From Roseibium litorale (GTDB lineage Bacteria; Pseudomonadota; Alphaproteobacteria; Rhizobiales; Stappiaceae), in assembly GCF_014842915.1 (NCBI RefSeq), contig NZ_JACYXI010000007.1, positions 186,001 through 250,000 on the forward strand: DNA of 64,000 bases, given 5' to 3'. The position numbers were made by a program, and so were the translations under genes. Shown here in pieces: positions 34,307 to 43,097 of this stretch. Under the pieces are notes generated by a model. That model saw nothing but the letters and a program-made list of their open reading frames with translations. It made no database searches and was not told the DNA's origin. Positions within the stretch are counted from its first letter, which is position 1. Each line of letters opens with the position of its first letter.

Positions 34307-35619
34307 AGCGGGGAAGCACTGCGAAGATCATCTTGGGGCTGACCGCGCTTGCCACTGCCGCCTGCCTCGCCTTCTTCTTCATTGCCCTGCGCCCGCAGGT
34401 GATGCTTCAAGCAAGCGCCGCCAATACAGATCAGCAATTGCAGGTTCCCCACTTCCGCCGCGGGATCAATCTGCCGCGGCTCCTGAGTTTCGCTTACCGC
34501 GATCCCGCCAAGCCCGGCGCCTATCTCTGGCCGCCTTTTCAAGGCGGAATGTCGCGGTTTTCCGACGATGAGTTGAAACAGCTGACCGGACTTGGGTTCG
34601 ATTTCGTCCGGCTTCCGGTTGATGCCGGGCCTTTCCTGGCCGCTTCCGAACCGGACCGGCGGTTGCTGCTCGACGACATGCGCGCATGGGTGCTGCGGCT
34701 GCTGGACAACAATCTGACCGTCATGGTCGACATGCATCCGGCGACCTACGCCTCCATCTGGCGGCCGGAAGATATCCTGAAAGACCCTGAGGGGCCTGCT
34801 TTCGCCGCCTATCAAGGCCTGTTGCGCGATGTCGCCCGGCGGATCAAGGATCTGCCTGCGGACAAGATCGCCCTGGAGTTGATGAACGAACCGCAGCCGC
34901 GATGCGTCAGAGAGAGCGGTGAAGACTGGACAGTCACGCAACGGCGGCTTTACGACACGGTGCGTGAGGCCGCGCCTGATCTGCCGCTTGTGCTGACCGG
35001 TGGCTGCTGGTCCTCGATCGACGGGCTGGCGACGCTTGACCCCGCCGGATATGACAGCCGCACACTGTACGACATTCATTTCTACGAGCCGCACTTCTTC
35101 ACTCATCAGTCCCTGATCTGGGCATCTCCTCCTGCCCGTTATATTGCAGGGCTCAGCTATCCCTGGACCAACGGATCCGTGGAACGCACGGAGCAACTGA
35201 CCAAGGCCCATCTGGACCAGTTGGCAAAATCGGGACACGCTCAACCTGACAACGCCTTCGCCCAGGCTGCTAAGGAGATCCGCTCATACTACGGCCGCAA
35301 ACGGCCGGATAAGGCCACCATGGGCAGCAGATTCAAGGTCATTTCCGATTGGGCTGAAAGGTACGGGCTGTCACATTCCCGGATCGTCATCGGTGAGTTC
35401 GGGGCGGCAAGGATTCCGGACTATATTCCGGACGATAGCAGCCGGATTGCCTGGTACCGGGATCTCCGGCTGACGGCTGAGGAAAACGGTTTCGGCTGGG
35501 CGCTCTGGGATGATCACGCCGGTTTTGGGATCCTGACGGGCAACGGCAACACCGAAATCGACAGGCAGGTTGTGGAAGCCTTGGGGCTGAATGCCGCCGG
35601 TCTGCCGCAGTCGCGGTAG
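34303..35619 (+). CDS. glycoside hydrolase family 5 (cellulase-like), membrane-anchored or exported
   Basis: A 438-residue protein with an N-terminal hydrophobic segment (IILGLTALATAACLAFFFIAL) followed by a GH5 TIM barrel. Catalytic glutamates are the acid/base in LELMNEPQ (about residue 195) and the nucleophile in IVIGEFGAAR (about 364). Family blocks RRGINLPRLLSF, FDFVRLPVDAGPF, VMVDMHPA and YDIHFYEPHFF are present. Within a polysaccharide cluster such endoglycanases trim or release the polymer in the periplasm. Coupled to the upstream glycosyltransferase by ATGA. Confidence 0.92.
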   Translation: MKRGSTAKIILGLTALATAACLAFFFIALRPQVMLQASAANTDQQLQVPHFRRGINLPRLLSFAYRDPAKPGAYLWPPFQGGMSRFSDDELKQLTGLGFDFVRLPVDAGPFLAASEPDRRLLLDDMRAWVLRLLDNNLTVMVDMHPATYASIWRPEDILKDPEGPAFAAYQGLLRDVARRIKDLPADKIALELMNEPQPRCVRESGEDWTVTQRRLYDTVREAAPDLPLVLTGGCWSSIDGLATLDPAGYDSRTLYDIHFYEPHFFTHQSLIWASPPARYIAGLSYPWTNGSVERTEQLTKAHLDQLAKSGHAQPDNAFAQAAKEIRSYYGRKRPDKATMGSRFKVISDWAERYGLSHSRIVIGEFGAARIPDYIPDDSSRIAWYRDLRLTAEENGFGWALWDDHAGFGILTGNGNTEIDRQVVEALGLNAAGLPQSR

Positions 35620-35711
35620 CGGTTCCAGACAGACCGCAGCGGCATGTTAGGCTATAGGAATGATTCGCCGGCAGCCTGTGCCGGATCATCCATCGCCCAG
35701 GAGCCTGGCGG

Positions 35712-37022
35712 GTGACAGATCAAAGACTGACATTGGACCAGACAGCTGGCGGTTCCAAACGGGATCTGGCCGGATTTGTTCTGAGCTGGCTGCCAACACT
35801 GATGTTCGCTTATGCGATCCTGATAGCACCCATGATGATGCGGACCTCGGGCGGAGTGGATGACGGTGACATCAATATCGCCGCGTCAAAATCAAACGCA
35901 CTGAATCAGCTTTTCTGGCTCGGTCTTTTCAGTCTCGCGCTCCTGGCTTCCCTAAAGCGCCTGAACCGTCTTCCCGCCGTTTTGCTGCACCCGGTCGTGC
36001 TGGCGATTTTTGCCTATCTCGCCTTTTCCGGTCTTACCGTTTTCTGGTCTCCTGTGCCCGGCATTGCCTTCCGCCGGCTCGTGCTCCAGGTCATTCTTCT
36101 CTTGTGCTTCATCCTGTCCATTGGATTGGGAGACAGCCGGGAAGCTACGCTGAACCGTATGCTTGCTCTCGTGGTCCTGACCGTTGCCGTGAACTGTCTG
36201 GCTGTCGTGCTGATCCCGCCGACGCCGATCGGCTACGCCGGCATATATCCGCAGAAGAACGGCCTCGGGGCGGTCATGGCCTTTGTCATTCTGACCTGCC
36301 TCTATGGCATTACGGTCAAGAAAGGCCTGACCCGTTTTATTCTACTGGGAACAACCGGAGTTGCCTTCATCCTTCTGGTGATCAGTCAGTCCAAAACCTC
36401 TCTCGGACTCACGGTGCTGATCCCCCTCGTGGTCTATGTGTTTGTCGGACTGGCCTATCACTTGCGCGTCAACGCTTTCGTGCTCTTCCTGCTTCTGGCA
36501 TCCACAGGGCTTGTGCTGGCAGCATTTTTGTCTGCTCTCACCGGCTTCGGCCTGGATGAACTGTCGATGGTGCTATTCCACGACACCACATTTACCGGAC
36601 GGACGGTTATCTGGGACTTCGTTCTGGACGTGATTTCACGGTCCTGGCTGGGGGGGCAAGGCTATTCGTCCTTCTGGGGTGCGGGCGTGGACTCCATCGT
36701 TTTCCGTGAGGCTCCCAGCTTTGTGTCCCTGCTGCTACAGGCGCATAATGGCTATCTGGACGTTCTGGTGGAAACCGGTGTCATCGGGTTCTCTATCCTG
36801 ATGGTGCTCATTCTTCTGGCGTTACGCTCAGCAACCCAGCTCGTGCAAACAGACCGGCAGACAACGCGCCTTTGCCTGATGCTGATCCTGTTTGTCATCT
36901 GTCACAATCTTCTGGAAAGCAGCTGGTTCCGGAGCTTTTCGCAAATCTGGATGCTCTTCATCTTTGCGGCGCTTCTTCCACTTCTGCCTTCCGGAAAGGC
37001 CCCAGGTGACCAGAAGCCGTGA
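35712..37022 (+). CDS. O-antigen ligase/polymerase-like membrane protein (Wzy or ExoQ type)
   Basis: A 436-residue inner-membrane protein with about 11 transmembrane helices. The periplasmic-loop region contains TFTGRTVIWDFVLDVISRSW and LQAHNGYLDVLVETGVIGF, the conserved signature of the Wzy_C/O-antigen-ligase family (R and H in the catalytic loops). It probably polymerises repeat units in the periplasm. GTG 35712 is the start; the N-terminus is MTDQRLTLDQ. It sits between the GH5 gene and the chain-length regulator gene on the same strand. Confidence 0.9.
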   Translation: MTDQRLTLDQTAGGSKRDLAGFVLSWLPTLMFAYAILIAPMMMRTSGGVDDGDINIAASKSNALNQLFWLGLFSLALLASLKRLNRLPAVLLHPVVLAIFAYLAFSGLTVFWSPVPGIAFRRLVLQVILLLCFILSIGLGDSREATLNRMLALVVLTVAVNCLAVVLIPPTPIGYAGIYPQKNGLGAVMAFVILTCLYGITVKKGLTRFILLGTTGVAFILLVISQSKTSLGLTVLIPLVVYVFVGLAYHLRVNAFVLFLLLASTGLVLAAFLSALTGFGLDELSMVLFHDTTFTGRTVIWDFVLDVISRSWLGGQGYSSFWGAGVDSIVFREAPSFVSLLLQAHNGYLDVLVETGVIGFSILMVLILLALRSATQLVQTDRQTTRLCLMLILFVICHNLLESSWFRSFSQIWMLFIFAALLPLLPSGKAPGDQKP

Positions 37023-37120
37023 AATGGCCGCTTTTGAGGCACTGTGTTAGCAGTTCCCTAACCATAAACGGACTAAGAAAAGGTCTTTGATACGCGTCCC
37101 GGATTTTAAGGCCAAAGCTC

Positions 37121-39373
37121 GTGGAGACTTCTTCAACCACTCCCCGCAAAGGGAATCAGAACCTGTTGGATGCCCTTGAACTTCTTGGCATTCTCCGGGC
37201 AAGGTTGAAGTTCATACTGCTGACTGCCGTCGTTTTCGTCGCCCTCAGCGCGGCCATTTCCTTGATTCTGACACCGGTTTTCACTGCGACGACGGCTGTG
37301 CTCGTCGACCCGACAGTCCAGCAGCCTTTTGACACTCAGCAGCAGTCCCGCAATCCCCTGGTCGACAGCCTGGCAATCGACAGCCAGGTCGCTGTAATCC
37401 GGTCCGCCGCGATCCTGCGTCCCGTCATCAGCTCCGAAAATCTTGTGAACGACCCGGAGTTCGGGACTGGTGGCACCTCCGGACTGGTTGGAATGATCCT
37501 GAAGGCGCTGCGTCCGGGACCAGAAGCCGCAGGTCAGCAGGCAGAGGATAAAACTCTGAAGGCCCTTGCGGAAGCCACCACGGTCAAACGGGACGGGCAG
37601 ACTTTCATTCTCACGATAGCGGTGGACTCCAAAGACCCGGCGAAAGCCGCCCGCCTGTCCCGTGCCATTGCGGACAGCTACCTGAGCGATCAAAGACGGC
37701 AGCTTGAGAATGCGTCCAACCACGTCACGAGCCAGATTGACGACAGGCTCATCGGCTTGCGCGAACGTCTGAGACTGGCTGAGGATAAGGTTCAGGAGTT
37801 CCGGGCGAAGAACAATCTTCAGGTTGCTGGAGAAGGCGGTCTCATCACCGAACAGGATCTGGCCGGCGTCAACACAAGCCTGATCGAAGCCCGCGCTGCC
37901 CTTGCGGCCGCAGAAGCAAAGAACGCCGAAATACAAAGACTTCTGCGCCAGGGCGTCGACGCGGAATCCATCAGCGACGCAGTCAATTCGCCGACGATTT
38001 CACGGCTGCGCGAGCAATATACCGAAGCGGCACGCAACGCCGCAAACTTGTCTGCCGATCTGCTGCCGTCCCACCCGACGCTGGTGCGGGCACGCTCCCA
38101 GCTTTCTCAGATCCAGCAGCTCATCCGCGATGAGGTCGCCCGGATTGGAGAATCCTCAAAGATCGAGCTCAAGGTTGCGAAAGATCGCGTCGCCAACCTG
38201 CAGAGGCAACTGGAAAGCACAAGAACGCTGAACAATGCGGACGATGCTGCCCGGATCCGTTTGAGAGAGCTGGAAACAGAAGCTGTCGCCACACGCACGC
38301 TTTACGAAAACGTTCTGGCCCGTTCCAAGCAGATTTCCGAACTTGATCAGGTTGTCATACCCGACGCACGCATCATTTCCCCTGCCGTGACGCCCGAAAG
38401 CCCAACCTGGCCGAAAAAGAAGCTTATTGTCGCTTTGTCTGCCGTTCTTGGCCTTCTCGTTGGCGCGTGCATTGCCATAGCAGGAACCGCGTTCCGGCTA
38501 TTGAAGGCCCGGCTCCTTGTGGAAGAGGCCGAAGAAGTTCCTCCAGCGCAAGCGCAGAGTGGGTCAACCCAGCCATCCCCCTCTCTGCCTCAAACTTCCG
38601 TCCCCGGACAATCGGCCAGAAAGTTGCCGGGCCGGTCTCCGCGCAACCAGCGCCTTGCCTCCTCTCTGACCACGCTGAGCCATATTCCCCGCCTCGCGAA
38701 CATGGCCTCCCGGCAAGACAGCGTTATCAGGCAAGGCGAGGAAGTCGAGGCCATCCGCCAGGCTCTCGATCTGTTCTACGCGGATCAGGCAGCCGGAAAA
38801 GACACAGAGTTCGGGCTGGCAATCGAAAAAATCCACGAGCGCATTGATCAGCTGGCAGAAGACAGTGATGCACGCGTGGCTCTGCTGACTTCTTCGGCAA
38901 CCGGCCAAGGACAGACAATGTCTGCCTTTGCCATCGCCTTCGCAGGCGCTTGCCGCGGACTGAAGGTGCTGCTGGTTGATGCTGACCCCTTGCAGAGGGA
39001 TCTCACCCGGGGACTGGACGGCACACCATCCCGGCGGCAGCAACCATTGGCCAACCGGGTTCGGGAAGACCGGGAGCTCGGTCTGTCCTTTGTGTCCCTC
39101 ATTGCAGGTCAACCGCGCCACAAGCCCTTCGAACTGAGTGGGCAGGCAACCCGCGAGCTGGCAGATATAGCGCGGGACCATGACCTGACAGTCATCGACG
39201 GGCCGCTTCTGCGCGACCTCTCCAGCGATGCCCCTCTCATCGCTGTTTCCGATTTGATCCTGGTGTCCCTCGCCGAAGAGACACAAAAAACCATCGCCGC
39301 GCAGGAGTTGGCTGATACGCTCGACAAATTGTCTGGCGACCGTCCGCACGCCCTCCTGATCACGGGCAGCTGA
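37121..39373 (+). CDS. Wzc/ExoP/GumC-like exopolysaccharide chain-length protein
   Basis: A 750-residue polysaccharide co-polymerase. The N-terminal Wzz domain has TM1 at about residues 30-50 (FILLTAVVFVALSAAISLIL), then a long periplasmic coiled coil (about 200-400: RLRLAEDKVQEFRAKNN, AKDRVANLQRQLESTR). The PxxP-like TM2 region follows (PESPTWPKKKLIVALSAVLG). The cytoplasmic ATPase domain (about 580-750) keeps the Walker A' VLLVDADP but its P-loop reads SSATGQGQTMSA, with Gln in place of the essential Lys. No C-terminal tyrosine cluster is seen. It is therefore probably not an active BY-kinase. GTG start. Confidence 0.9.
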   Translation: METSSTTPRKGNQNLLDALELLGILRARLKFILLTAVVFVALSAAISLILTPVFTATTAVLVDPTVQQPFDTQQQSRNPLVDSLAIDSQVAVIRSAAILRPVISSENLVNDPEFGTGGTSGLVGMILKALRPGPEAAGQQAEDKTLKALAEATTVKRDGQTFILTIAVDSKDPAKAARLSRAIADSYLSDQRRQLENASNHVTSQIDDRLIGLRERLRLAEDKVQEFRAKNNLQVAGEGGLITEQDLAGVNTSLIEARAALAAAEAKNAEIQRLLRQGVDAESISDAVNSPTISRLREQYTEAARNAANLSADLLPSHPTLVRARSQLSQIQQLIRDEVARIGESSKIELKVAKDRVANLQRQLESTRTLNNADDAARIRLRELETEAVATRTLYENVLARSKQISELDQVVIPDARIISPAVTPESPTWPKKKLIVALSAVLGLLVGACIAIAGTAFRLLKARLLVEEAEEVPPAQAQSGSTQPSPSLPQTSVPGQSARKLPGRSPRNQRLASSLTTLSHIPRLANMASRQDSVIRQGEEVEAIRQALDLFYADQAAGKDTEFGLAIEKIHERIDQLAEDSDARVALLTSSATGQGQTMSAFAIAFAGACRGLKVLLVDADPLQRDLTRGLDGTPSRRQQPLANRVREDRELGLSFVSLIAGQPRHKPFELSGQATRELADIARDHDLTVIDGPLLRDLSSDAPLIAVSDLILVSLAEETQKTIAAQELADTLDKLSGDRPHALLITGS

Positions 39374-39379
39374 TACGGT

Positions 39380-41137
39380 TCAACGTTTGGCAGCGCCGAA
39401 TCTGCCTGCGAACTCCAAAAGCTTCTCCGTGACGTCTGCCCTTGCCGGTAGAGGACTGAGATTGTGATCTGCCTCCGGGACCTTGGAGAAAGTCACATTC
39501 GGATAGGCTGAGAGTCCCGAAGCATCCGGACCGAACCAATCGGCGATTTCAAGAAGCCCACGGTCGCCTTCGCTATACACGAGAGCCACCGGCACATTCC
39601 GCTCCGCCAGCGTCTTCAACCGGGCGGAGACCACGCTTTTGAGGCGATGGTGACGGGAGAGGCGCCCGAGAAGCGGTGAAAGCTTCCTGTCGGCAGCGGT
39701 GGCGAGAGCGGCCGTCACCTTCCGGACCGCAGTAGAAACCGTAAGCTCTCCAGAAAGCAGCCGCTTGAACTGCTTCGGATCTGTCATCTTGCTGCGGTAG
39801 GTATCGAGGGTCTGAATGGGTTCCCGGATGGCCTGATCGACATCCTCATCCGGATCCCACACCAGCTTGCGGGAGTTGACCAGAAAGGCCCCCTCAATAC
39901 GTTCATCGAGGCCAGCCGACACAAAGGCCTGGTAGGCGCCGCTGCATCGCCCCGAAATCAGAACATGCGCGTCTCCCAAACGCTCTTTCATCCAGTCGAT
40001 AGCACAGCGGACATCATCACTCTGCCGGGTCGAATAGAGAACCTGCTCGCCTTGACCGGGCCAGTAGGGTGTCTCACCGATCCCCGCAAGGTCCATCCGC
40101 AGGACGGCATATCCGCGGGAAGCCATCTCGCGGGCAAGATCGACCGTGTATCTGCCCCAGCCGCAGGAATGGTCATAGCCAGCATTGAGGACCAGAATGG
40201 CTGTCCGGGCGGGAGCTGACGCCGGCTCTGTAAGCACGCAGAAAAACATGCCGCCAGGACCAAATCTGTGCTGGCTTTCCCGGTAGTCTGGTGTTTCCAG
40301 AACTGCTGGCACATCCGGCAGCTTCGTACCGGCAGAAGCATCCGCGTCCTGCGGGAAGTGCTCGCAGATCCAGGAGACAACCGCCTTGATTGGCCCCGTG
40401 GGAAGCCGCGAGAGCGTCGGGTTGGAGATGTAGTCGACATAGCCCTCGAAAGCACTGAGGTCGACCTGCCCGCCACCAGCGGCAAGATGCTCGGCCAGCT
40501 TCACATCGGCAGGGTTGCCCGGGCGTCCGACGACCAGACTTCTTTCGACCTTCGGCGCCTCGCTTTTCAGCAGATTGAGCCCCTTGATTTCAGTAAGGGT
40601 CTCCGCCGAGAGAACGAAGCCGCCAGCCATCATCCCGCCTTCCGGCCCATCGGAGGATCGCACGAGGAAAGTCGGCTGGGTCATGGCCGTCCAGGCCGCG
40701 ATCTCTCTCAAATGCGCCCGGCCCTGCGACACGCCTCCGAGATAAACAACGCCGGCAACATGCCGCTTGCGGGCCAGTTCGCCTGCAAAGAGACCGCCAA
40801 GGCCTTGACCGATCAGAATGACCCTGGAGGCAGATGAAAGCGTGATGAGCTGATCAAGGGCTGCCTCGGCAGCCTTTTGCCAAGCCTCGATATCCCGGAT
40901 CGCATCGCTGGCCAGAGCCGAGTGGCAGGTTCCCGGAAAATCGAACCGCAGACAGGGATATCCGGCTTCCGCGAGCTTTTCTCCCATGATCCGGAAGGTC
41001 TTGCGCGAACAGAGCTCTTCATAGGCCCATGGACTGAGCATGAGAACGGCGGTTGACCCCTTAGCGGCATGATACATACCGGCGAGACCATCAAAGAAGA
41101 TTGGGCAGGCAACTGACACTTTAGGGTCCTGGATCAC
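39380..41137 (-). CDS. tandem alpha/beta-hydrolase
   Basis: A 585-residue protein with two alpha/beta-hydrolase domains, at about 10-265 and 285-585. Both have the strand and oxyanion patterns of serine aminopeptidase-like hydrolases (VLMLSPWAYEELCSRKTFRI; ILVLNAGYDHSCGWGRYTVD). The nucleophile elbow of the first domain is GQGLG (110-114), with no Ser. That of the second is GRCSG (396-400), with Cys398 at the nucleophile position. Late Asp (EGDRG) and His (EADHNLSPL) of the triad are present in domain two. It may edit esters of the polysaccharide. GTG start; alone on its strand. Confidence 0.82.
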   Translation of the reverse strand: MIQDPKVSVACPIFFDGLAGMYHAAKGSTAVLMLSPWAYEELCSRKTFRIMGEKLAEAGYPCLRFDFPGTCHSALASDAIRDIEAWQKAAEAALDQLITLSSASRVILIGQGLGGLFAGELARKRHVAGVVYLGGVSQGRAHLREIAAWTAMTQPTFLVRSSDGPEGGMMAGGFVLSAETLTEIKGLNLLKSEAPKVERSLVVGRPGNPADVKLAEHLAAGGGQVDLSAFEGYVDYISNPTLSRLPTGPIKAVVSWICEHFPQDADASAGTKLPDVPAVLETPDYRESQHRFGPGGMFFCVLTEPASAPARTAILVLNAGYDHSCGWGRYTVDLAREMASRGYAVLRMDLAGIGETPYWPGQGEQVLYSTRQSDDVRCAIDWMKERLGDAHVLISGRCSGAYQAFVSAGLDERIEGAFLVNSRKLVWDPDEDVDQAIREPIQTLDTYRSKMTDPKQFKRLLSGELTVSTAVRKVTAALATAADRKLSPLLGRLSRHHRLKSVVSARLKTLAERNVPVALVYSEGDRGLLEIADWFGPDASGLSAYPNVTFSKVPEADHNLSPLPARADVTEKLLEFAGRFGAAKR

Positions 41138-41312
41138 GACACGAAGATCCCGGCAGCAGCAGAAGGGCTCAAACCGGATCCCAAGTGTGGATAGCGCTGA
41201 AATCAGCTCGGGGAAACAATCAACAGCAAAAATCCTATCCTTCCTTTAATCTTGCTTCAAAGGTGCGGGGACATAGTGCGGGCATCCGGAACCAGGAAGG
41301 AGCGCAGGATCC

Positions 41313-42221
41313 TTGGAACGTGTCACGATCGCCATCGCCAGCATCGGCCGGCCCAGCATGGCGGAAACGCTTCGCTCGCTTGCCAGCATCAAAAAGGTAC
41401 CGGGCAAGACCCTTTCTGTTCTGATCGCGGATGACTCACCAGATGGCGCTGCAACCCGGCTTGTTGCCGGTCTCCGCCTGCCTGGGCTCGACGTTACCTG
41501 TCTTGCGGTCGCGTCAGGCAATATCTCGGTGGCCCGGAACGCTCTGCTTGATGAGACCACAGGCGAGTGGATCGTTTTCGTCGATGATGATGAGTGGGTC
41601 GAAGCCGATTGGCTTGAGCGGCTGTTTGCTTGCCAGCAAGAGTATTCTGCCGATGTCGTGATCGGTCCGGTGCATCCGGTTTATCCAGACCACGCTCCGG
41701 CTTGGCTCGTCCGCGCCAACCCGCTTTATGCGGATTGGGGGCACAGGGGAAAACGGCTTCTGACTGGAAGAGGCGGCAATACGCTCGCGAACATGACGTT
41801 CATCCGCCAATATGGTCTGCGTTTCGATCCGGAACTTGGGAGATCGGGCGGGGAGGACACGGCCTTTTTCGCCGAGGCCGCCACCTGCGGCGCGATCATC
41901 GTCGCGACAGACGACGCCATTGCCCGCGAGCATGTGCCTGAGGAGCGGCTGGATCCCGCTTATATCCTGCGGCGCGGCATCCGCTCCGGCCAGTCTTATG
42001 CGAACTCCCGCAAGGCTGATAATCCCGGCCTGCAATGGCGGCTCTTGTTTGGTGGCGATGCGTTGATCAAATGCGCCGTTGCGTTCACGCTTGCCTTGGT
42101 GTTCAGACCGTTCGACCGGGCCCGTTCCTTCCGCATGCAACAGAAACTGGCCCTGAACTTCGGCAAGATCCGCTCCGTTCTGAACCTGCCTCTGGCCCAG
42201 CTCTACGCGCCCCGCCCCTAA
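41313..42221 (+). CDS. family 2 glycosyltransferase
   Basis: A 302-residue GT-A enzyme. Nucleotide-sugar binding is indicated by VTIAIASIGRPSMAETLRSL and LIADDSPDGAA; the metal-binding motif is VDDDEWVEADW. A later block (RSGGEDTAFFAEAATCG) is typical of the acceptor side, with a C-terminal hydrophobic segment (LIKCAVAFTLALVF) that may attach it to the membrane. The start is TTG 41313, preceded by GGAAGGAG. Its stop codon overlaps by four bases that of the convergent deacetylase. Confidence 0.9.
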   Translation: MERVTIAIASIGRPSMAETLRSLASIKKVPGKTLSVLIADDSPDGAATRLVAGLRLPGLDVTCLAVASGNISVARNALLDETTGEWIVFVDDDEWVEADWLERLFACQQEYSADVVIGPVHPVYPDHAPAWLVRANPLYADWGHRGKRLLTGRGGNTLANMTFIRQYGLRFDPELGRSGGEDTAFFAEAATCGAIIVATDDAIAREHVPEERLDPAYILRRGIRSGQSYANSRKADNPGLQWRLLFGGDALIKCAVAFTLALVFRPFDRARSFRMQQKLALNFGKIRSVLNLPLAQLYAPRP

Positions 42222-42898
42222 ATCCGGTAACGAAGCCGCCGGAGTTGCGCATAGGCCGTGCCTTTCAGGATCTGTTTGAAAGACATGCGCGGCGGCAAAT
42301 CCCGTTCCGGCGAGAAGTCCTGCTGCACTGACCAGCGCGGACGGAACCAGGCGTCCCGGTACCCCATTCCCGAAGTGCTGGTTGAAACCTGAGAATAGCC
42401 TGCAGCCTTCAGGCTGGACAGGACAAGCGGATCAAAGGCTCCGAAAGGAATGGCCGCGGTCAGAACAGGGACGCCAGCCTCATCCTCGATCCTACGGCGC
42501 GCGTCGTGGAACTCCCGTTGCCGACCAGCCTCGTCAAGTTTGGTCCAGTCGATATGATCCCAGCCATGGCTGCCGATCTTCATTCCGCTTGCCACCATCT
42601 CGCGGATCTGTTCGCCGTTTAAGTATCCCTGCTGCCCGATCCGGCCCGCCAGAACAAAGAACTCACCACTTCGCCCCGCATCCAGAAGTGCCGGAACACC
42701 GGCTTCGTAGTCCGACAGGTTGCCATCATCGAAGGTCACCACCACACGGCATCCTGATTGCTGTTCCAGCTTGTCTAGGCAGGCAATCGTTCGCCGATAG
42801 GTTTCGACAGGGACAAAATACCGCCCCTCCCCTTCGCTCAAGGGAACGATTGGCTCCCCTATGCCGTGAAAGGTGATGGCAAGATTTGTGGTCAGCAT
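42218..42898 (-). CDS. polysaccharide deacetylase family protein (NodB-like)
   Basis: A 226-residue CE4-type enzyme. Motif 1 is VVVTFDDGNLSDYEAGVPAL, with the Asp-Asp catalytic/metal pair. Motif 2 is KIGSHGWDHIDWT, with the two metal histidines. A later block is PVLTAAIPFGAFDPLV. The family removes N- or O-acetyl groups from sugars; in this cluster the target is probably the nascent polysaccharide. ATG 42898 (MLTTNLAITFHG) is preceded by CAGGA; a TTG 60 bases upstream would add 20 residues with no family likeness. No signal peptide is seen. Confidence 0.88.
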   Translation of the reverse strand: MLTTNLAITFHGIGEPIVPLSEGEGRYFVPVETYRRTIACLDKLEQQSGCRVVVTFDDGNLSDYEAGVPALLDAGRSGEFFVLAGRIGQQGYLNGEQIREMVASGMKIGSHGWDHIDWTKLDEAGRQREFHDARRRIEDEAGVPVLTAAIPFGAFDPLVLSSLKAAGYSQVSTSTSGMGYRDAWFRPRWSVQQDFSPERDLPPRMSFKQILKGTAYAQLRRLRYRI

Positions 42899-43097
42899 GA
42901 AAAGGTCCTGAAAAAGGCTTGGCTCCCAATTCCAGGCACTCTGCCATGAAAAGTTCAACGGATAATGAGCGGAACCGCTCGCCAGGACGTCAATGAAATT
43001 AACCCCGGCGGAAGACCCTTGTGCTAAACCAAGCCCAATGATCTGACATTCCTAGACTGGCCGTTTCCACTCCCGGCCGGACCGAGCGGACGACTAT

